DNA of 64,000 bases from DASRBO01 sp035653595 (GTDB lineage: Bacteria > Actinomycetota > Acidimicrobiia > Acidimicrobiales > JAJPHE01): the NCBI GenBank assembly GCA_035653595.1, contig DASRBO010000107.1:38551-102550 (forward strand), written 5' to 3'. The translations under genes and the position numbers were made by a program. Positions within the stretch are counted from its first letter, which is position 1, and each line of letters starts with the position of its first letter. This document shows positions 7,816 to 16,077 of the stretch, piece after piece. The notes beneath the pieces were generated by a model. The model was given only the letters and a program-made list of their open reading frames with translations, was not told where the DNA came from and searched no databases.

Positions 7816-8382
7816 CTAAGTCGCGCTGAGGTGGCGCGCCAGGGCGGCGAGACAGCGGGCGCGGGTCGGTCCGATGCTTCCGGGGGGGATGTCCAGCGCC
7901 TCGCTGATCTCGCGGTAGCGGAGGTGGTCGCCGACGGTCATGAGACGGAGCAGGGCCCGACAGCGGTGAGGGAGGGCCTCGAAGGCCCGGTAGACCTCGT
8001 CGTCGCTCGGGCCGTCGGGAGTTGGGGCGACTCCGGCCGGCGGAGGCCCCCCCAGATCGACCCGCCCCGTCGGACGGCCTCGCTCGCCGCGGCGGATCGC
8101 CTCCAGCCGCAGGGCCTCGCGGTGGGCGGTAACGGTGAGCCAGGTGACGACACTTTCCGGGTAGAGCTCGTCCCTGATGCGGTCGCGCAGGCGCAGCCAG
8201 CTGAGGGCCGACACCAGGGCGGCGTCCTCCCTCGACAGCTCGCCGCTGCGGGCGACGGACCACACCGCATCGGCTGTGGCCGTCACGAGATCGGCCCAGG
8301 CTCCGGCCTCCCCACGGGCGGCGCTGGCGGCGAGAAGGTTGGGATCGGCGTCGATACCCCCTCGCCGGTCGAGGTCAGACAC
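7816..8382 (-). CDS. ECF-type RNA polymerase sigma factor 2
   Basis: A 188-residue protein. Region 2 lies at about 12-90 (LLAASAARGEAGAWADLV) and region 4 at about 125-185 (ALPHRCRALLRLMTV, YREISEALDIPPGSIGPTR). The region 4 recognition helix is very similar to that of sigma factor 1, so the two may read related promoters. I chose GTG 8382 because GAGGAGG lies 8 bases upstream; an ATG nine codons earlier has no such site. It lies 39 bases after the GT4-WecG gene and is probably transcribed with it from the GTATCA promoter at 10324-10357. It is a good candidate for the factor that reads the GTATCA-N17-RCTC promoters (inference). Confidence 0.85.
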   Translation of the reverse strand: MSDLDRRGGIDADPNLLAASAARGEAGAWADLVTATADAVWSVARSGELSREDAALVSALSWLRLRDRIRDELYPESVVTWLTVTAHREALRLEAIRRGERGRPTGRVDLGGPPPAGVAPTPDGPSDDEVYRAFEALPHRCRALLRLMTVGDHLRYREISEALDIPPGSIGPTRARCLAALARHLSAT

Positions 8383-8421
8383 GCGGCCACCTCCTCGGCT
8401 CGATGGCATTGCTGGGTTGCG

Positions 8422-10323
8422 TCACGGTCGGGGACCAAGGCGCCAGGCCGCAGCCTGGAGGAGCAGGGCCGGCAGGGCGGAGACGCCGCGGGCGAGCCGC
8501 GGCAGGAGCGTCCGGTCCTGGCCGGCTCGCCAGGCCCACTCCAGCCGGGCGGACTGCACCCAGTCGGGGGGATGGCGCCTCACGCCGGTGACGGTGTCGA
8601 TGGCACCGCCGGTGGACAGATACAGCGCCGCATGGCGGGACGACAGGGCCTCGGCCCACAGCTCCATCTTCGGCGAGCCCAGGGCGACGACGACGACCTC
8701 GGCACCGAAGCGGGCCAGGGCCCGGGCGGTCTCCTCGACACTGCGGTCGTCCGGTCGGGCGGCGAACGACCCGTCCAGGCGCAGCCAGTCGGGACGAGCG
8801 GCGGCCACGGTGGCACTCGCCTCCGGCGTGCCTCCGACCAGGGCGACCCGGGCGCCGGCGAGCAGGTTGCCCTCGTAGAGGCGCCTGGTGACCTCGCGGC
8901 CGGTCAGGCGCGAGCAGCGGGTGCCGGCGGCGGCGAACACCAGCTGTAGGCCGCTGCCGTCGACCAGGACAGCCGACGCGTTCTCCAGGCACCGGCGGTA
9001 GGAGGCGTCGGTGGCGGCGAGGTAGGCCTGGTAGGGGGCGATGGTGCACACCGTGGCGGCTGCGCGGGCGGCCAGACGCCGCCCGGCCCAGTCCTCGAGG
9101 TCGGACCATGTGGTCAGCGATACGGGTAGACCCACTATCCGCACCGGGTCGACCGAGGTCGGCGGTGCATCGGCGCCCGGTTCGGCGAGGGCGCCACCGG
9201 CGGCGCGCAGGTCGATGACCGCCTCGGCCCGGAGCCCGAGGAGGACACGCAGGGCCTGTTCCATCCGTTCCACCCGCGCCGTCTGCAGGTCGAGGGCCGG
9301 ACCGGCACAGCGCCTCAGGCGGTCGTGGTGCTCGAGTGCCCGCCGCACCCCCACGGCGATGCCCTCGGCGTCGTTGCTTACCTGCACGGCGAACGGGAAC
9401 ACCTGCGCCAGCCCGGGCCAATCGCTGACAATAAGTGGCCGCTGCGCCCACACCGCCTCGTAGCCGGCGCGCATCACCGAGGTGGGCTCGGTGCTGAGGG
9501 TGACCAGCAGGTCGGCCTCCTCGACCGCCCGGCGATACTCGTCTCCGACCAGGAAGCCGGTGAAAGTGACGTTGTCGGGGGCCGAGCCACGGAGGGGCGC
9601 CGGGCATCGGGCGAGGTCGCCGGTGATCCTGAGGTCAACCTCGGGCAGGCGCCTCGCCGCCGCCAGCACCTCCTCCATGGGCTCGTCCCCACCAAAGGTC
9701 CCGACGAAGAGGACCTGCGGGCGCCCGGTCGGAGATCGAGGCGGCGCGACCCGCCACGGCGGGCGCGACTCGTGGAAGACAAGTCCCCGCGCTCCCCAGC
9801 CCTCCAGCACCCGCTGCCAGTGGTCGGTCGTGACCAGGCTCGCCGCGGCCCGGCGGGCGAGCCAGCGGTGGACCGCCTGCAACCGGCCGGCGACGGCGTC
9901 GCCCTGGGCGCCGAAACCGCCCGGGTGGGTGTCGAGCACCAGTGCCGCCCCGGTCGCCCGCGCGTAGGCCCAGCCGAGGAGACCCGGGAGCAACGGAGGG
10001 TTGGTGACGATCAGGGCTCGGGGTCGTCGTCGGACCAGATAGGCGACGGTGAGCCCCAGCCCGAGGGCGTACCGCAGGGGGGCCCAGTGCTTGGCCCCCA
10101 GCCCTGGAGCGCGGACGCAGTAAGCCTCGCCGCCCAGCGCATCGGCGATCTCCGCCGAGCGCCCTCCGATCGGCGTCCAGGCCAGGAAGGCAACTTTGGG
10201 CCGCTCACGGCTCCCCGCCGGCCGCCTCGGCCCGGAGGTAGGTTCGGTCGATGGACTCGGCTGCTGGTTCCTCCGGCCCCGGACTGCGGGCGTAGCGTCC
10301 CGCCTGGTCGTCGCTGGCCTCAC
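8422..10323 (-). CDS. Fusion of GT4-type and WecG/TagA/CpsF-type glycosyltransferases
   Basis: A 633-residue protein with two enzymes in one chain. Residues 40-375 form a GT-B, GT4-like module (LVLDTHPGGFG, QVLFVGTFGGDEPMEEVL, EADLLVTLSTEPTSVM). Residues 395-625 match the WecG/TagA/CpsF family (GT26): VLVDGSGLQLVF, TGREVTRRLYE, ALGSPKMELWAE, then GGAIDTVTGVRRHPPDWVQ with a Trp-rich end. GT26 enzymes add ManNAc-type or related sugars to a lipid-linked primer, and the GT4 module would add another sugar, so one polypeptide may carry out consecutive steps. The start is GTG 10323, which lacks a Shine-Dalgarno and lies 28 bases after GTATCA. It heads a unit with sigma factor 2. Confidence 0.85.
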   Translation of the reverse strand: MRPATTRRDATPAVRGRRNQQPSPSTEPTSGPRRPAGSRERPKVAFLAWTPIGGRSAEIADALGGEAYCVRAPGLGAKHWAPLRYALGLGLTVAYLVRRRPRALIVTNPPLLPGLLGWAYARATGAALVLDTHPGGFGAQGDAVAGRLQAVHRWLARRAAASLVTTDHWQRVLEGWGARGLVFHESRPPWRVAPPRSPTGRPQVLFVGTFGGDEPMEEVLAAARRLPEVDLRITGDLARCPAPLRGSAPDNVTFTGFLVGDEYRRAVEEADLLVTLSTEPTSVMRAGYEAVWAQRPLIVSDWPGLAQVFPFAVQVSNDAEGIAVGVRRALEHHDRLRRCAGPALDLQTARVERMEQALRVLLGLRAEAVIDLRAAGGALAEPGADAPPTSVDPVRIVGLPVSLTTWSDLEDWAGRRLAARAAATVCTIAPYQAYLAATDASYRRCLENASAVLVDGSGLQLVFAAAGTRCSRLTGREVTRRLYEGNLLAGARVALVGGTPEASATVAAARPDWLRLDGSFAARPDDRSVEETARALARFGAEVVVVALGSPKMELWAEALSSRHAALYLSTGGAIDTVTGVRRHPPDWVQSARLEWAWRAGQDRTLLPRLARGVSALPALLLQAAAWRLGPRP

Positions 10324-10357
10324 TCCACTACGAGCCCGAGGTCGCCCGCTCTGATAC
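10324..10357 (-). promoter_or_regulatory. GTATCA-N17-CTC leaderless promoter for the GT4-WecG gene
   Basis: GTATCAG reads on the minus strand from 10357, followed after 17 bases by CTC in the box GCTCGT at -12 to -7 of GTG 10323. It occupies the short gap after the methyltransferase stop at 10373. CGCCC and GGGCG flank the GTATCA so that it would sit in the loop of a short stem. Confidence 0.7.
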
Positions 10358-10372
10358 GCGGGGCGCCTGCGG

Positions 10373-11158
10373 CTAGGCCTCTGGCGGTCGGCCGCCTCGC
10401 TGGACCGCCCTCCGCAGTCGCCGACGCGCGGCGTGGAGGGCGACGCGGGGCAGCCGAGCCGCCGTCCACCGCAGCGACATCAGCCCGGGGTCTGTCGCCT
10501 TGATGAACTCCTCGGGATGGATCACGGCCAGGGGGTAGTCGGGGCTCCGTCCGGCCTTGTCCGCCAGCAGCGGGTTCGACCGCAGCGCCAGATCGGAGGC
10601 GAAGAGGAGCACGTTCTGCCGGATGCACGACGCCAGGTCGTCGGCGTGCCAAAATCGGGGCCGAAGGCAGTCGATGACCCGGTAACCGTGGGCGCCGAAT
10701 CTCCTGGCCCAGTACTCGGGCCACTGCTCGTTGACGTGGCCCGTACCTCCCTGACCGGGCACGGCAGCGGAGAAGAGCACCACCGGGGCCAGGCCGACCA
10801 GGGAGGCCACGAAGGAGTCGGCAGCACCGGCGGGAAGGTGCTCAGCGGTCTCGAGCGAGACGGCGAGGTCGAAGCCGCGCCCCAGTCGAACCGGCTGGCC
10901 CAGGTCATGGGCGACGAAACGCTCGACGGGGAAGTTGAGCATCTGCCGCGGTACCCAGTCGCCGTCGACCCCGGTGACGTCGTCCACCCCCGCCTCCACG
11001 AACGCGGCCAGCCAGGTACCGGTTCCGCATCCGAGGTCGACGACGCTTCCTATGGGCAGGAGCTCGAGCAGGTTCCTCACGACCAGGCGTGCTCCGGTAA
11101 GGCCCCCTCGCTCGGTGTCGGCGAAGAAGTCCCGCGAGTAGGGGGAGGAAAGGGCCAT
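10373..11158 (-). CDS. SAM-dependent class I methyltransferase
   Basis: A 261-residue protein with the Rossmann methyltransferase signature: VVDLGCGTGTW at about residues 40-50 (SAM-binding motif I), an acidic residue at the end of strand 2 in VTGVDGDW, and FDLAVSLETAEHLP as motif IV. The C-terminal 60 residues are basic. Such proteins in glycan loci O-methylate sugars or chain ends, but the substrate cannot be read from the sequence. ATG 11158 is two bases after the stop of the priming transferase, so this is the last gene of the five-gene unit that starts at 15477. Confidence 0.82.
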   Translation of the reverse strand: MALSSPYSRDFFADTERGGLTGARLVVRNLLELLPIGSVVDLGCGTGTWLAAFVEAGVDDVTGVDGDWVPRQMLNFPVERFVAHDLGQPVRLGRGFDLAVSLETAEHLPAGAADSFVASLVGLAPVVLFSAAVPGQGGTGHVNEQWPEYWARRFGAHGYRVIDCLRPRFWHADDLASCIRQNVLLFASDLALRSNPLLADKAGRSPDYPLAVIHPEEFIKATDPGLMSLRWTAARLPRVALHAARRRLRRAVQRGGRPPEA

Positions 11159-11160
11159 GC

Positions 11161-12702
11161 CTAGCCGGCGTCCAGGGCCCGCTCGGCCCGCGGCGAGTGG
11201 GCGACCACCAGTGGCACGAGCTCGATCGGCAAGGCCGGGATCGCCGGTACCGCTCGGTCGTGACCGGAAGTCCGCCGCGAGCGGACCATGAGGCGCACCG
11301 AGCGACCGAGCACAGCGGCGATGGTTCCCATCAGGATCGCCAGGTCCATGCCAATGGACCAGTTGTCGACGTAGAACAGGTCGAGACGCCGGTAGGCGCT
11401 GAAGGCGGGGTTGTCGCGGCCCTCCAGCTGCCAGAGCCCGGTGATCCCGGGCCTGACCCGGTCCCTCGCCAGAAGCTCCTCGTCGAACCGGGCCACCTCG
11501 CCGGCCAGAGCGGGACGCGGTCCAACCAGGCTCATCTCGCCGCGAAGGACGTTGAGCAGCTGGGGAAGCTCGTCCAGGCTGGTGGACCGGAGCAGGCGCC
11601 CCAGCCGGGTGACCCTCGGATCGCGATCCAACTTGAACAGCGGGCCGCCGCGCCTTTCGTTGTCGTCTTCGAAATGCCCGGCGAGCGACTCGGCGTCCAT
11701 CACCATGGTGCGCAGCTTGAAGACCCGGAAGCTGTGGCCGTCCTTGCCCACCCGGTCCTGGCGGAAGATGGCTGGGCCCGGGCTGTCGAGGCGGACCGCC
11801 ACGGCAGTCAGCAGGAGGAGCGGTCCGGTCAGCACCAGGCCGACCGTCGCTCCGATGAGGTCTATCGCCCGCTTGAGGGCAAGTTGCCAACCGGCCAGGA
11901 GGGCGGGCTCGATGTAGTAGAGCGGCTCGTGGCTGAACGGCAGTGCCCGGATGCGGCGGTGGTCGATGCGCATCATCCCGCTGGACGTGTGCACCCTGAC
12001 GCGCAAGGCGAGAAGTTGACGGATGAGCCGGTTGAGCTCGGCGCTCGACAGGGCGGTAATGGCGATCAGGGCCCCGGCGCCGGCGGTCTTGGCCAGCTCG
12101 CTGGCGGCGCCGAAGGTGCCCAGCCAGGGCACGGCACTCGCGCGATTCGACCACTCCTGCTGGTCGCCGACCACCCCGACGATCCGGTAGCCGAGCTCTC
12201 CTTGGGCGTCTACCAGCTGCTCGAGGGCGGCGGCCTCATCGTTGGTCCCAATCAGGACCAGCGGCCGGGTGAAGCGGCCCTGGGTGCGACAGGCTCGCAG
12301 CCACGCTGCGTAGCCAGCGCGGGCAACAACGAGGAACGCGGTCATGCACGCCGCGCCGATGAACGCCCGCACCGCCGAGACGTCCAGGCCCAGCCGTCCC
12401 GAGCCGAGCCCGGCCACCGCGCCGGTCAGGAGGCCGACGCGCAGTAGACGGGCCCGCTCGGCGGCAGGCACGGCACAGACTCGGGCTAGATACAGCTCCT
12501 GGCTGACCAGTCCGACCGCCGCCGTCAGCACCAGCAGCCCGAGCACGAGCAGGCGGCGGGTCACGGCGGGCGCCGGTGAGCCCCACCCGATCCCGCCCAC
12601 GGCGAGGCTCCATGCCCCGGCTACGCAGGCCAGATCGGCGACCACCAGCCGCCGGCGCAGACCGCTGCGGGCGGCGTTGCCCACATCATCGTGGCGCGTC
12701 AT
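11161..12702 (-). CDS. Polyprenyl-phosphate glycosylphosphotransferase (priming enzyme of exopolysaccharide synthesis)
   Basis: A 513-residue protein of the WbaP/CpsE/EpsL type. Residues 15-125 hold four membrane helices; a CoA-binding-like Rossmann domain follows (LVLIGTNDEAAALEQLVDA); the C-terminal 210 residues are the catalytic domain, with KRAIDLIGATVGLVLTGPLL, SPGPAIFRQDRVGKDG, FKLRTMVMDAE, STSLDELPQLLNVLRGEMSL and GPRPALAGEVARF. These enzymes transfer a sugar phosphate to undecaprenyl phosphate, the first membrane step of glycan assembly. ATG 12702 overlaps the preceding gene by four bases (ATGA) and has GAGGAGG 9 bases upstream. Its presence indicates that the locus makes a polyprenyl-linked product. 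The sugar is usually glucose or galactose in this family and is not decided here. Confidence 0.93.
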   Translation of the reverse strand: MTRHDDVGNAARSGLRRRLVVADLACVAGAWSLAVGGIGWGSPAPAVTRRLLVLGLLVLTAAVGLVSQELYLARVCAVPAAERARLLRVGLLTGAVAGLGSGRLGLDVSAVRAFIGAACMTAFLVVARAGYAAWLRACRTQGRFTRPLVLIGTNDEAAALEQLVDAQGELGYRIVGVVGDQQEWSNRASAVPWLGTFGAASELAKTAGAGALIAITALSSAELNRLIRQLLALRVRVHTSSGMMRIDHRRIRALPFSHEPLYYIEPALLAGWQLALKRAIDLIGATVGLVLTGPLLLLTAVAVRLDSPGPAIFRQDRVGKDGHSFRVFKLRTMVMDAESLAGHFEDDNERRGGPLFKLDRDPRVTRLGRLLRSTSLDELPQLLNVLRGEMSLVGPRPALAGEVARFDEELLARDRVRPGITGLWQLEGRDNPAFSAYRRLDLFYVDNWSIGMDLAILMGTIAAVLGRSVRLMVRSRRTSGHDRAVPAIPALPIELVPLVVAHSPRAERALDAG

Positions 12703-13760
12703 CGGGACCCCTCCTCTACCCCGGCCCGGCCGGGGGTGTTCGGCCCAGCGAAATGCGGTGCAACCTGGCCGGGGCGCCCCAGGGCCATCGGCAGCAGCTC
12801 CGGTCCCTCCTCGGCCACGCCCGCCAGGTAGCTGGCGTCGAGAGCCAGTCGCCAGAGGGCGTCCGACGCTCGTCGGGCCCGGGCCGACACCGGGGCCAGT
12901 AGACGGCTGCCACGATGGCCGACCTCGGACAGGCGGGCCGTCGCGGCCAGCGGTCGAGGGGACCGAATGGCGGCGCGGTCGAGCAGCTTCAGTGCCCGCG
13001 ACGGGTAGTCGACGGGGAAATAGCCAGCGGCAATGCCAGGATGCTTGTGGACGAAGCGGGCGGTGTTGCGGCCCTCGTCCCGCCGCCGCCGCAGCCGCCT
13101 TCCGACCTCGACGGCGGTGTGATGCCAGCAGACCGCCTCGGGGTCGTAGACGATCTCCACCCCGGCCTGCATGAGCCTGAGGACGAAGTCGCTGTCCTCG
13201 AGCCCGTAGCCGGGGAACGACTCGTCGAACCCGCCGATGGACCGGAAGAGCTCGGTCGGCCCGCTCAGGTTCGCCACACCGACCGGGAACTGGCTCAGAT
13301 GCTCGATCCGGCCGGCACTGGTCCGACTGGCATGCAGAGCGGCCCACCACTGCCGGGTCTGCTCGTCCAGGACGACTTCGGCCGGGAGGGCGCAGGGACC
13401 GAGCAGCGCTCGAAGCCCCAGGGCCTGATGGGCGGCCCGGTGCCGACCGAGCGTCCCCGCTTCTGGCACGAGGTCGTCGTCGAGGAACCAGGTGATCTCG
13501 CCGGCGGCCGCCTCGAGACAGCGGTTGCGGGCCGCCGCCGGCCCGGCGTTGGTCTGATCTATGACCTGCATGGGCAGCGGTGGCCGCATGGCCTCCAGGG
13601 CCTCGGCGGAGCCGTCGCCCGAACCGTCGATGACGATCACCAGCTCCACGCCGGACCATCCGTCCTGGTCCCGCTCGGTCTGGAGGGCCGCCTCGCCGAC
13701 CAGCCTCGTCAGGTCGTCCCGCCCCTGGTAGGAAGGAACGGCGATGGTGAGCGACCTCAC
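12699..13760 (-). CDS. Family 2 glycosyltransferase
   Basis: A 353-residue protein with a GT-A fold. TIAVPSYQGRDDLTRLV starts the nucleotide-binding part, ITWFLDDDLVPE carries the metal-binding DxD, and GGFDESFPGYGLEDSDF is the acceptor-side motif with the probable catalytic acidic pair ED. The last 100 residues are helical and basic. GTG 13760 overlaps the upstream deacetylase stop by four bases (GTGA), and its own stop overlaps the priming transferase start by four bases, so translation is coupled through this stretch. Confidence 0.9.
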   Translation of the reverse strand: MRSLTIAVPSYQGRDDLTRLVGEAALQTERDQDGWSGVELVIVIDGSGDGSAEALEAMRPPLPMQVIDQTNAGPAAARNRCLEAAAGEITWFLDDDLVPEAGTLGRHRAAHQALGLRALLGPCALPAEVVLDEQTRQWWAALHASRTSAGRIEHLSQFPVGVANLSGPTELFRSIGGFDESFPGYGLEDSDFVLRLMQAGVEIVYDPEAVCWHHTAVEVGRRLRRRRDEGRNTARFVHKHPGIAAGYFPVDYPSRALKLLDRAAIRSPRPLAATARLSEVGHRGSRLLAPVSARARRASDALWRLALDASYLAGVAEEGPELLPMALGRPGQVAPHFAGPNTPGRAGVEEGSR

Positions 13761-14509
13761 TGGAGCACCCCGGCTCGCGGCCGGGCCGGCGCCGAGCTGG
13801 CGTCGGGAAGAAGGACCAGGGACAACCCCGCCCGGCGGTACCGCTCGACCAGGACGGGAACGGCGGCGACGGTAGCCGCCCGGCTGTGGGCCTCGGGGCT
13901 GCCCGCAGGCTGGAGGCCGTCGTGCAGCAGCACGACATCACCGTCGCCGGGCGACACCGACGCCAGGATCTGCTCGGTCGTGGTCCCCTCTCGCCAGTCC
14001 TCGGTGTCGAGGGACCAGAGCCATGGGCGCAGCCCCGATGCCCGGATGGCCGGGGCGTGGGCGAGGTCGATCCGACCGGTCGGGGGCCGGAAGAGGCGGA
14101 CCTCGACGCCGGCCACCGACTCGACCATCCAGCGCCCGCGGCGGTAGTCGTCGACCAGCTCGCGCACCGGCATGGCGGCGGGGTCGGGATGGCTGGCGGA
14201 GTGGGACCCGATTCCGTGCCCCTCGTCCAGCATCCGGCGCACGATGTCGGGATGGGCCCGGGCGCGCTGTCCAACGAGGAAGAAGGTGGCGGGCACGCCG
14301 AGCTCACCGAGCAGGTCGAGGACCAACGCCGTCCAGACCGGGTCGGGGCCGTCGTCGAAGGTCAGGGCCGCCGACGCCGCACCGGGGCTGAGCATCCGTC
14401 CGGCTCCGGCCAGCTGCGGGCCGGCGGCGCCGACGGTCCGCCTGGCCCGTCCCAGACGGATGCGGGATCGGTCGAGGATGCCGGCCCCGGGTGGGTTGGC
14501 CCCGGTCAT
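13757..14509 (-). CDS. Polysaccharide deacetylase (NodB/CE4 family)
   Basis: A 250-residue protein with all main CE4 motifs: LTFDDGPDP (catalytic Asp and metal Asp, residues 51-53), HSASH (metal His103 and His107), RPPTGR near 141-146, WSLDTEDW, and LLHDG near the end. These enzymes remove N- or O-acetyl groups from glycans with a bound metal ion. No signal peptide is evident, so it would act in the cytoplasm or be membrane-associated, perhaps on lipid-linked intermediates. ATG 14509 overlaps the preceding gene by four bases. Confidence 0.9.
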   Translation of the reverse strand: MTGANPPGAGILDRSRIRLGRARRTVGAAGPQLAGAGRMLSPGAASAALTFDDGPDPVWTALVLDLLGELGVPATFFLVGQRARAHPDIVRRMLDEGHGIGSHSASHPDPAAMPVRELVDDYRRGRWMVESVAGVEVRLFRPPTGRIDLAHAPAIRASGLRPWLWSLDTEDWREGTTTEQILASVSPGDGDVVLLHDGLQPAGSPEAHSRAATVAAVPVLVERYRRAGLSLVLLPDASSAPARPRAGVLQ

Positions 14510-15477
14510 GCCGTGGCCATGTCTGGCTGGGCCCAGGGTGGGCTGGAGCGCCGCCGGCGCCAGGCGCCCAGCGTCGCCTGGCCATCGACGACGGAGGCGA
14601 GTCCAGCCTCCTCGAGGCAGCGCTCCAGGCGGTGCACCTCGGGGCCGTTGGGATAGGAGAGGGCCGGGGGCACGAGGTGCACCACCCGGACGTCGTCGAC
14701 GATGCCGAGCCGGCAGCCGTGCTCCCTCGCCGCCGCCCACCGGAACTCGAGCCCCCAGCCCATGCCGATCCCGTCGGGGAAGGGCAGGAAGTGGCGCCGC
14801 TGGCGGAGGTCGAGGGCGAACAACGGCCCGATCTCCACGTAGGTCGTCTCGCGGGCACGCAGCCCCGGACGGGCCAGGGTGATGTCGTAGGACCGGTACG
14901 AACCCTTGGCGTGGGCCGGCTGGAGTAGGGAGAAGCCGGCACGCCGGCCTATTCGGAGCAGGTCGGTGACCGTCCCCCGGTGGAGGATGACGTCGTCGTC
15001 GGCGAATACGGCCCACTCCGCCCGACCATCCGAAGGTTCCAGCAGCCGGTTGAGCAGTCCGAACTTGGTGCCGGGGCCGGCCCCCACGGTCCAGCGCTCG
15101 AGGGTCGGGTGGGCCCGGTCGAGCGCCCAGAGCCGAAGATCGATGTCGTCGAGGTCGGCCTGGTCGATCAGGGCGCTCAGTATCTCGGCGTTGCGGTGGC
15201 GGTACACGCAGAGGAACTGCACCGAGCCCAGCGGCGGGTCGAGGTCCCTGCTTGGCAGGACGCTGGCGGGGCGCCGGCCGGCGAGCGCCCGCCGCTGCGC
15301 GTGCTTGCGTCGGAGCGAAGGTCCCACCACTCGCCACGACTCGGGTCCGCCGAGGGCCAGCCGACCGGCCTTCAGTGCCATGTCGACTCCGGCCGACATG
15401 CGACCGAGGCGGAACTCCTCCTCGGCCGGCCGGCCGGCGACAGCTGGGGACGGCGAAGCGGCCGCGGGTGTCATCAC
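14506..15477 (-). CDS. GT-A-fold glycosyltransferase-like protein
   Basis: A 323-residue protein, or 322 if ATG 15474 is used instead of GTG 15477. SVQFLCVYRHRNAEILSAL opens the catalytic part, AEWAVFADDDVILH gives a DDD metal-binding motif, and MGWGLEFRWAAAREHG with IVDDVRVVHL follows, as in GT2-like and DUF707-like transferases. The first 70 residues are basic and probably not catalytic. There is no Shine-Dalgarno; a CTC box lies at -11 to -9 of GTG 15477 and GTATCA 28 bases upstream, so it heads the five-gene unit ending at 10373. Donor and acceptor are unknown. Confidence 0.75.
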   Translation of the reverse strand: MMTPAAASPSPAVAGRPAEEEFRLGRMSAGVDMALKAGRLALGGPESWRVVGPSLRRKHAQRRALAGRRPASVLPSRDLDPPLGSVQFLCVYRHRNAEILSALIDQADLDDIDLRLWALDRAHPTLERWTVGAGPGTKFGLLNRLLEPSDGRAEWAVFADDDVILHRGTVTDLLRIGRRAGFSLLQPAHAKGSYRSYDITLARPGLRARETTYVEIGPLFALDLRQRRHFLPFPDGIGMGWGLEFRWAAAREHGCRLGIVDDVRVVHLVPPALSYPNGPEVHRLERCLEEAGLASVVDGQATLGAWRRRRSSPPWAQPDMATA

Positions 15478-15511
15478 TGCTGAAGGAGCGCCGGGGTTAG
15501 GTTTCTGATAC
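15478..15511 (-). promoter_or_regulatory. GTATCA-N17-CTC leaderless promoter inside the end of the 2H gene
   Basis: GTATCAG reads on the minus strand from 15511, 17 bases follow, then GCTCCT at -12 to -7 of GTG 15477. The GTATCA is also codons GTA and TCA of the last residues of the upstream 2H phosphoesterase gene, codons that are uncommon in this GC-rich region. Confidence 0.7.
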
Positions 15512-16057
15512 GCGCGCGAGGCGGGGAACCCTCGGGCTCCAGCCGAGGGTGAAGGTGCGGCGCAGGCTCCAGGCCCGCTCGCCCTCGGCGGTCGCCATCA
15601 GCCAGACCTCAGTGGCCCGGGCGCTCAGGGGCAGATGCCTGGCTGTCCTTCTGGCAGCTCGCCGCAGCCGTCTCGCGCCAGCGTCCTCCCCGATGCAGAG
15701 GTGAGGGATGACGTCGGGGTAAGCCCCACCGTATGGGGGGAACTGCGGGAAACGGGCCATGAGGGCCATCGAGATGTCGTGGAAGGGCTCGCCGGGGCTG
15801 GGGGCGACATAGAGCACCCGCTCGTCGAACCACCGGAGCTCGGTCAGCGCGTAGTCGAACGGCTCGATTTTGGCCAGGACGTCTTCGACCTCGTCGAGCA
15901 TGGAAGGCGCCAGCTCGCCAGGACCGGCGAATGGGTAGAGGACCGTGATGTGGGCGGGGATGCCGACCTGGGCCGACGGGTCGAGCTCCTGCCTCAGGGC
16001 GCCCACCACCGGCTCAGCCTCGGGGACCGGAACGAAGAGGGCGCTCTGGCTGGTCAT
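15497..16057 (-). CDS. 2H phosphoesterase superfamily protein (2'-5' RNA ligase-like)
   Basis: A 186-residue protein. The first motif is PAHITVLYPF with His36 and Thr38; the second is PHLCIGED near residue 127, where the usual HxT/S is HxC. Two such motifs form the active site of the 2H family, which acts on 2',3'-cyclic phosphates, 2'-5' RNA bonds or cyclic phosphosugars. The Cys replacement may alter activity. ATG 16057 has AGGA just upstream. It lies between the GT4-nucleotidyltransferase fusion and the next promoter and is the last gene of its unit. Its presence in a glycan operon is unexplained. Confidence 0.85.
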   Translation of the reverse strand: MTSQSALFVPVPEAEPVVGALRQELDPSAQVGIPAHITVLYPFAGPGELAPSMLDEVEDVLAKIEPFDYALTELRWFDERVLYVAPSPGEPFHDISMALMARFPQFPPYGGAYPDVIPHLCIGEDAGARRLRRAARRTARHLPLSARATEVWLMATAEGERAWSLRRTFTLGWSPRVPRLARVSET

Positions 16058-16077
16058 CGTCCTACGGCTCCTCGCCG

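Noticed and set aside
12703..14307. A minus-strand frame extending the priming transferase upstream to 1048 codons
   Set aside because: The extension is antisense-like Arg/Ser/Pro-rich sequence overlapping the GT2 and deacetylase genes in another frame; ATG 12702 with GAGGAGG is the real start.
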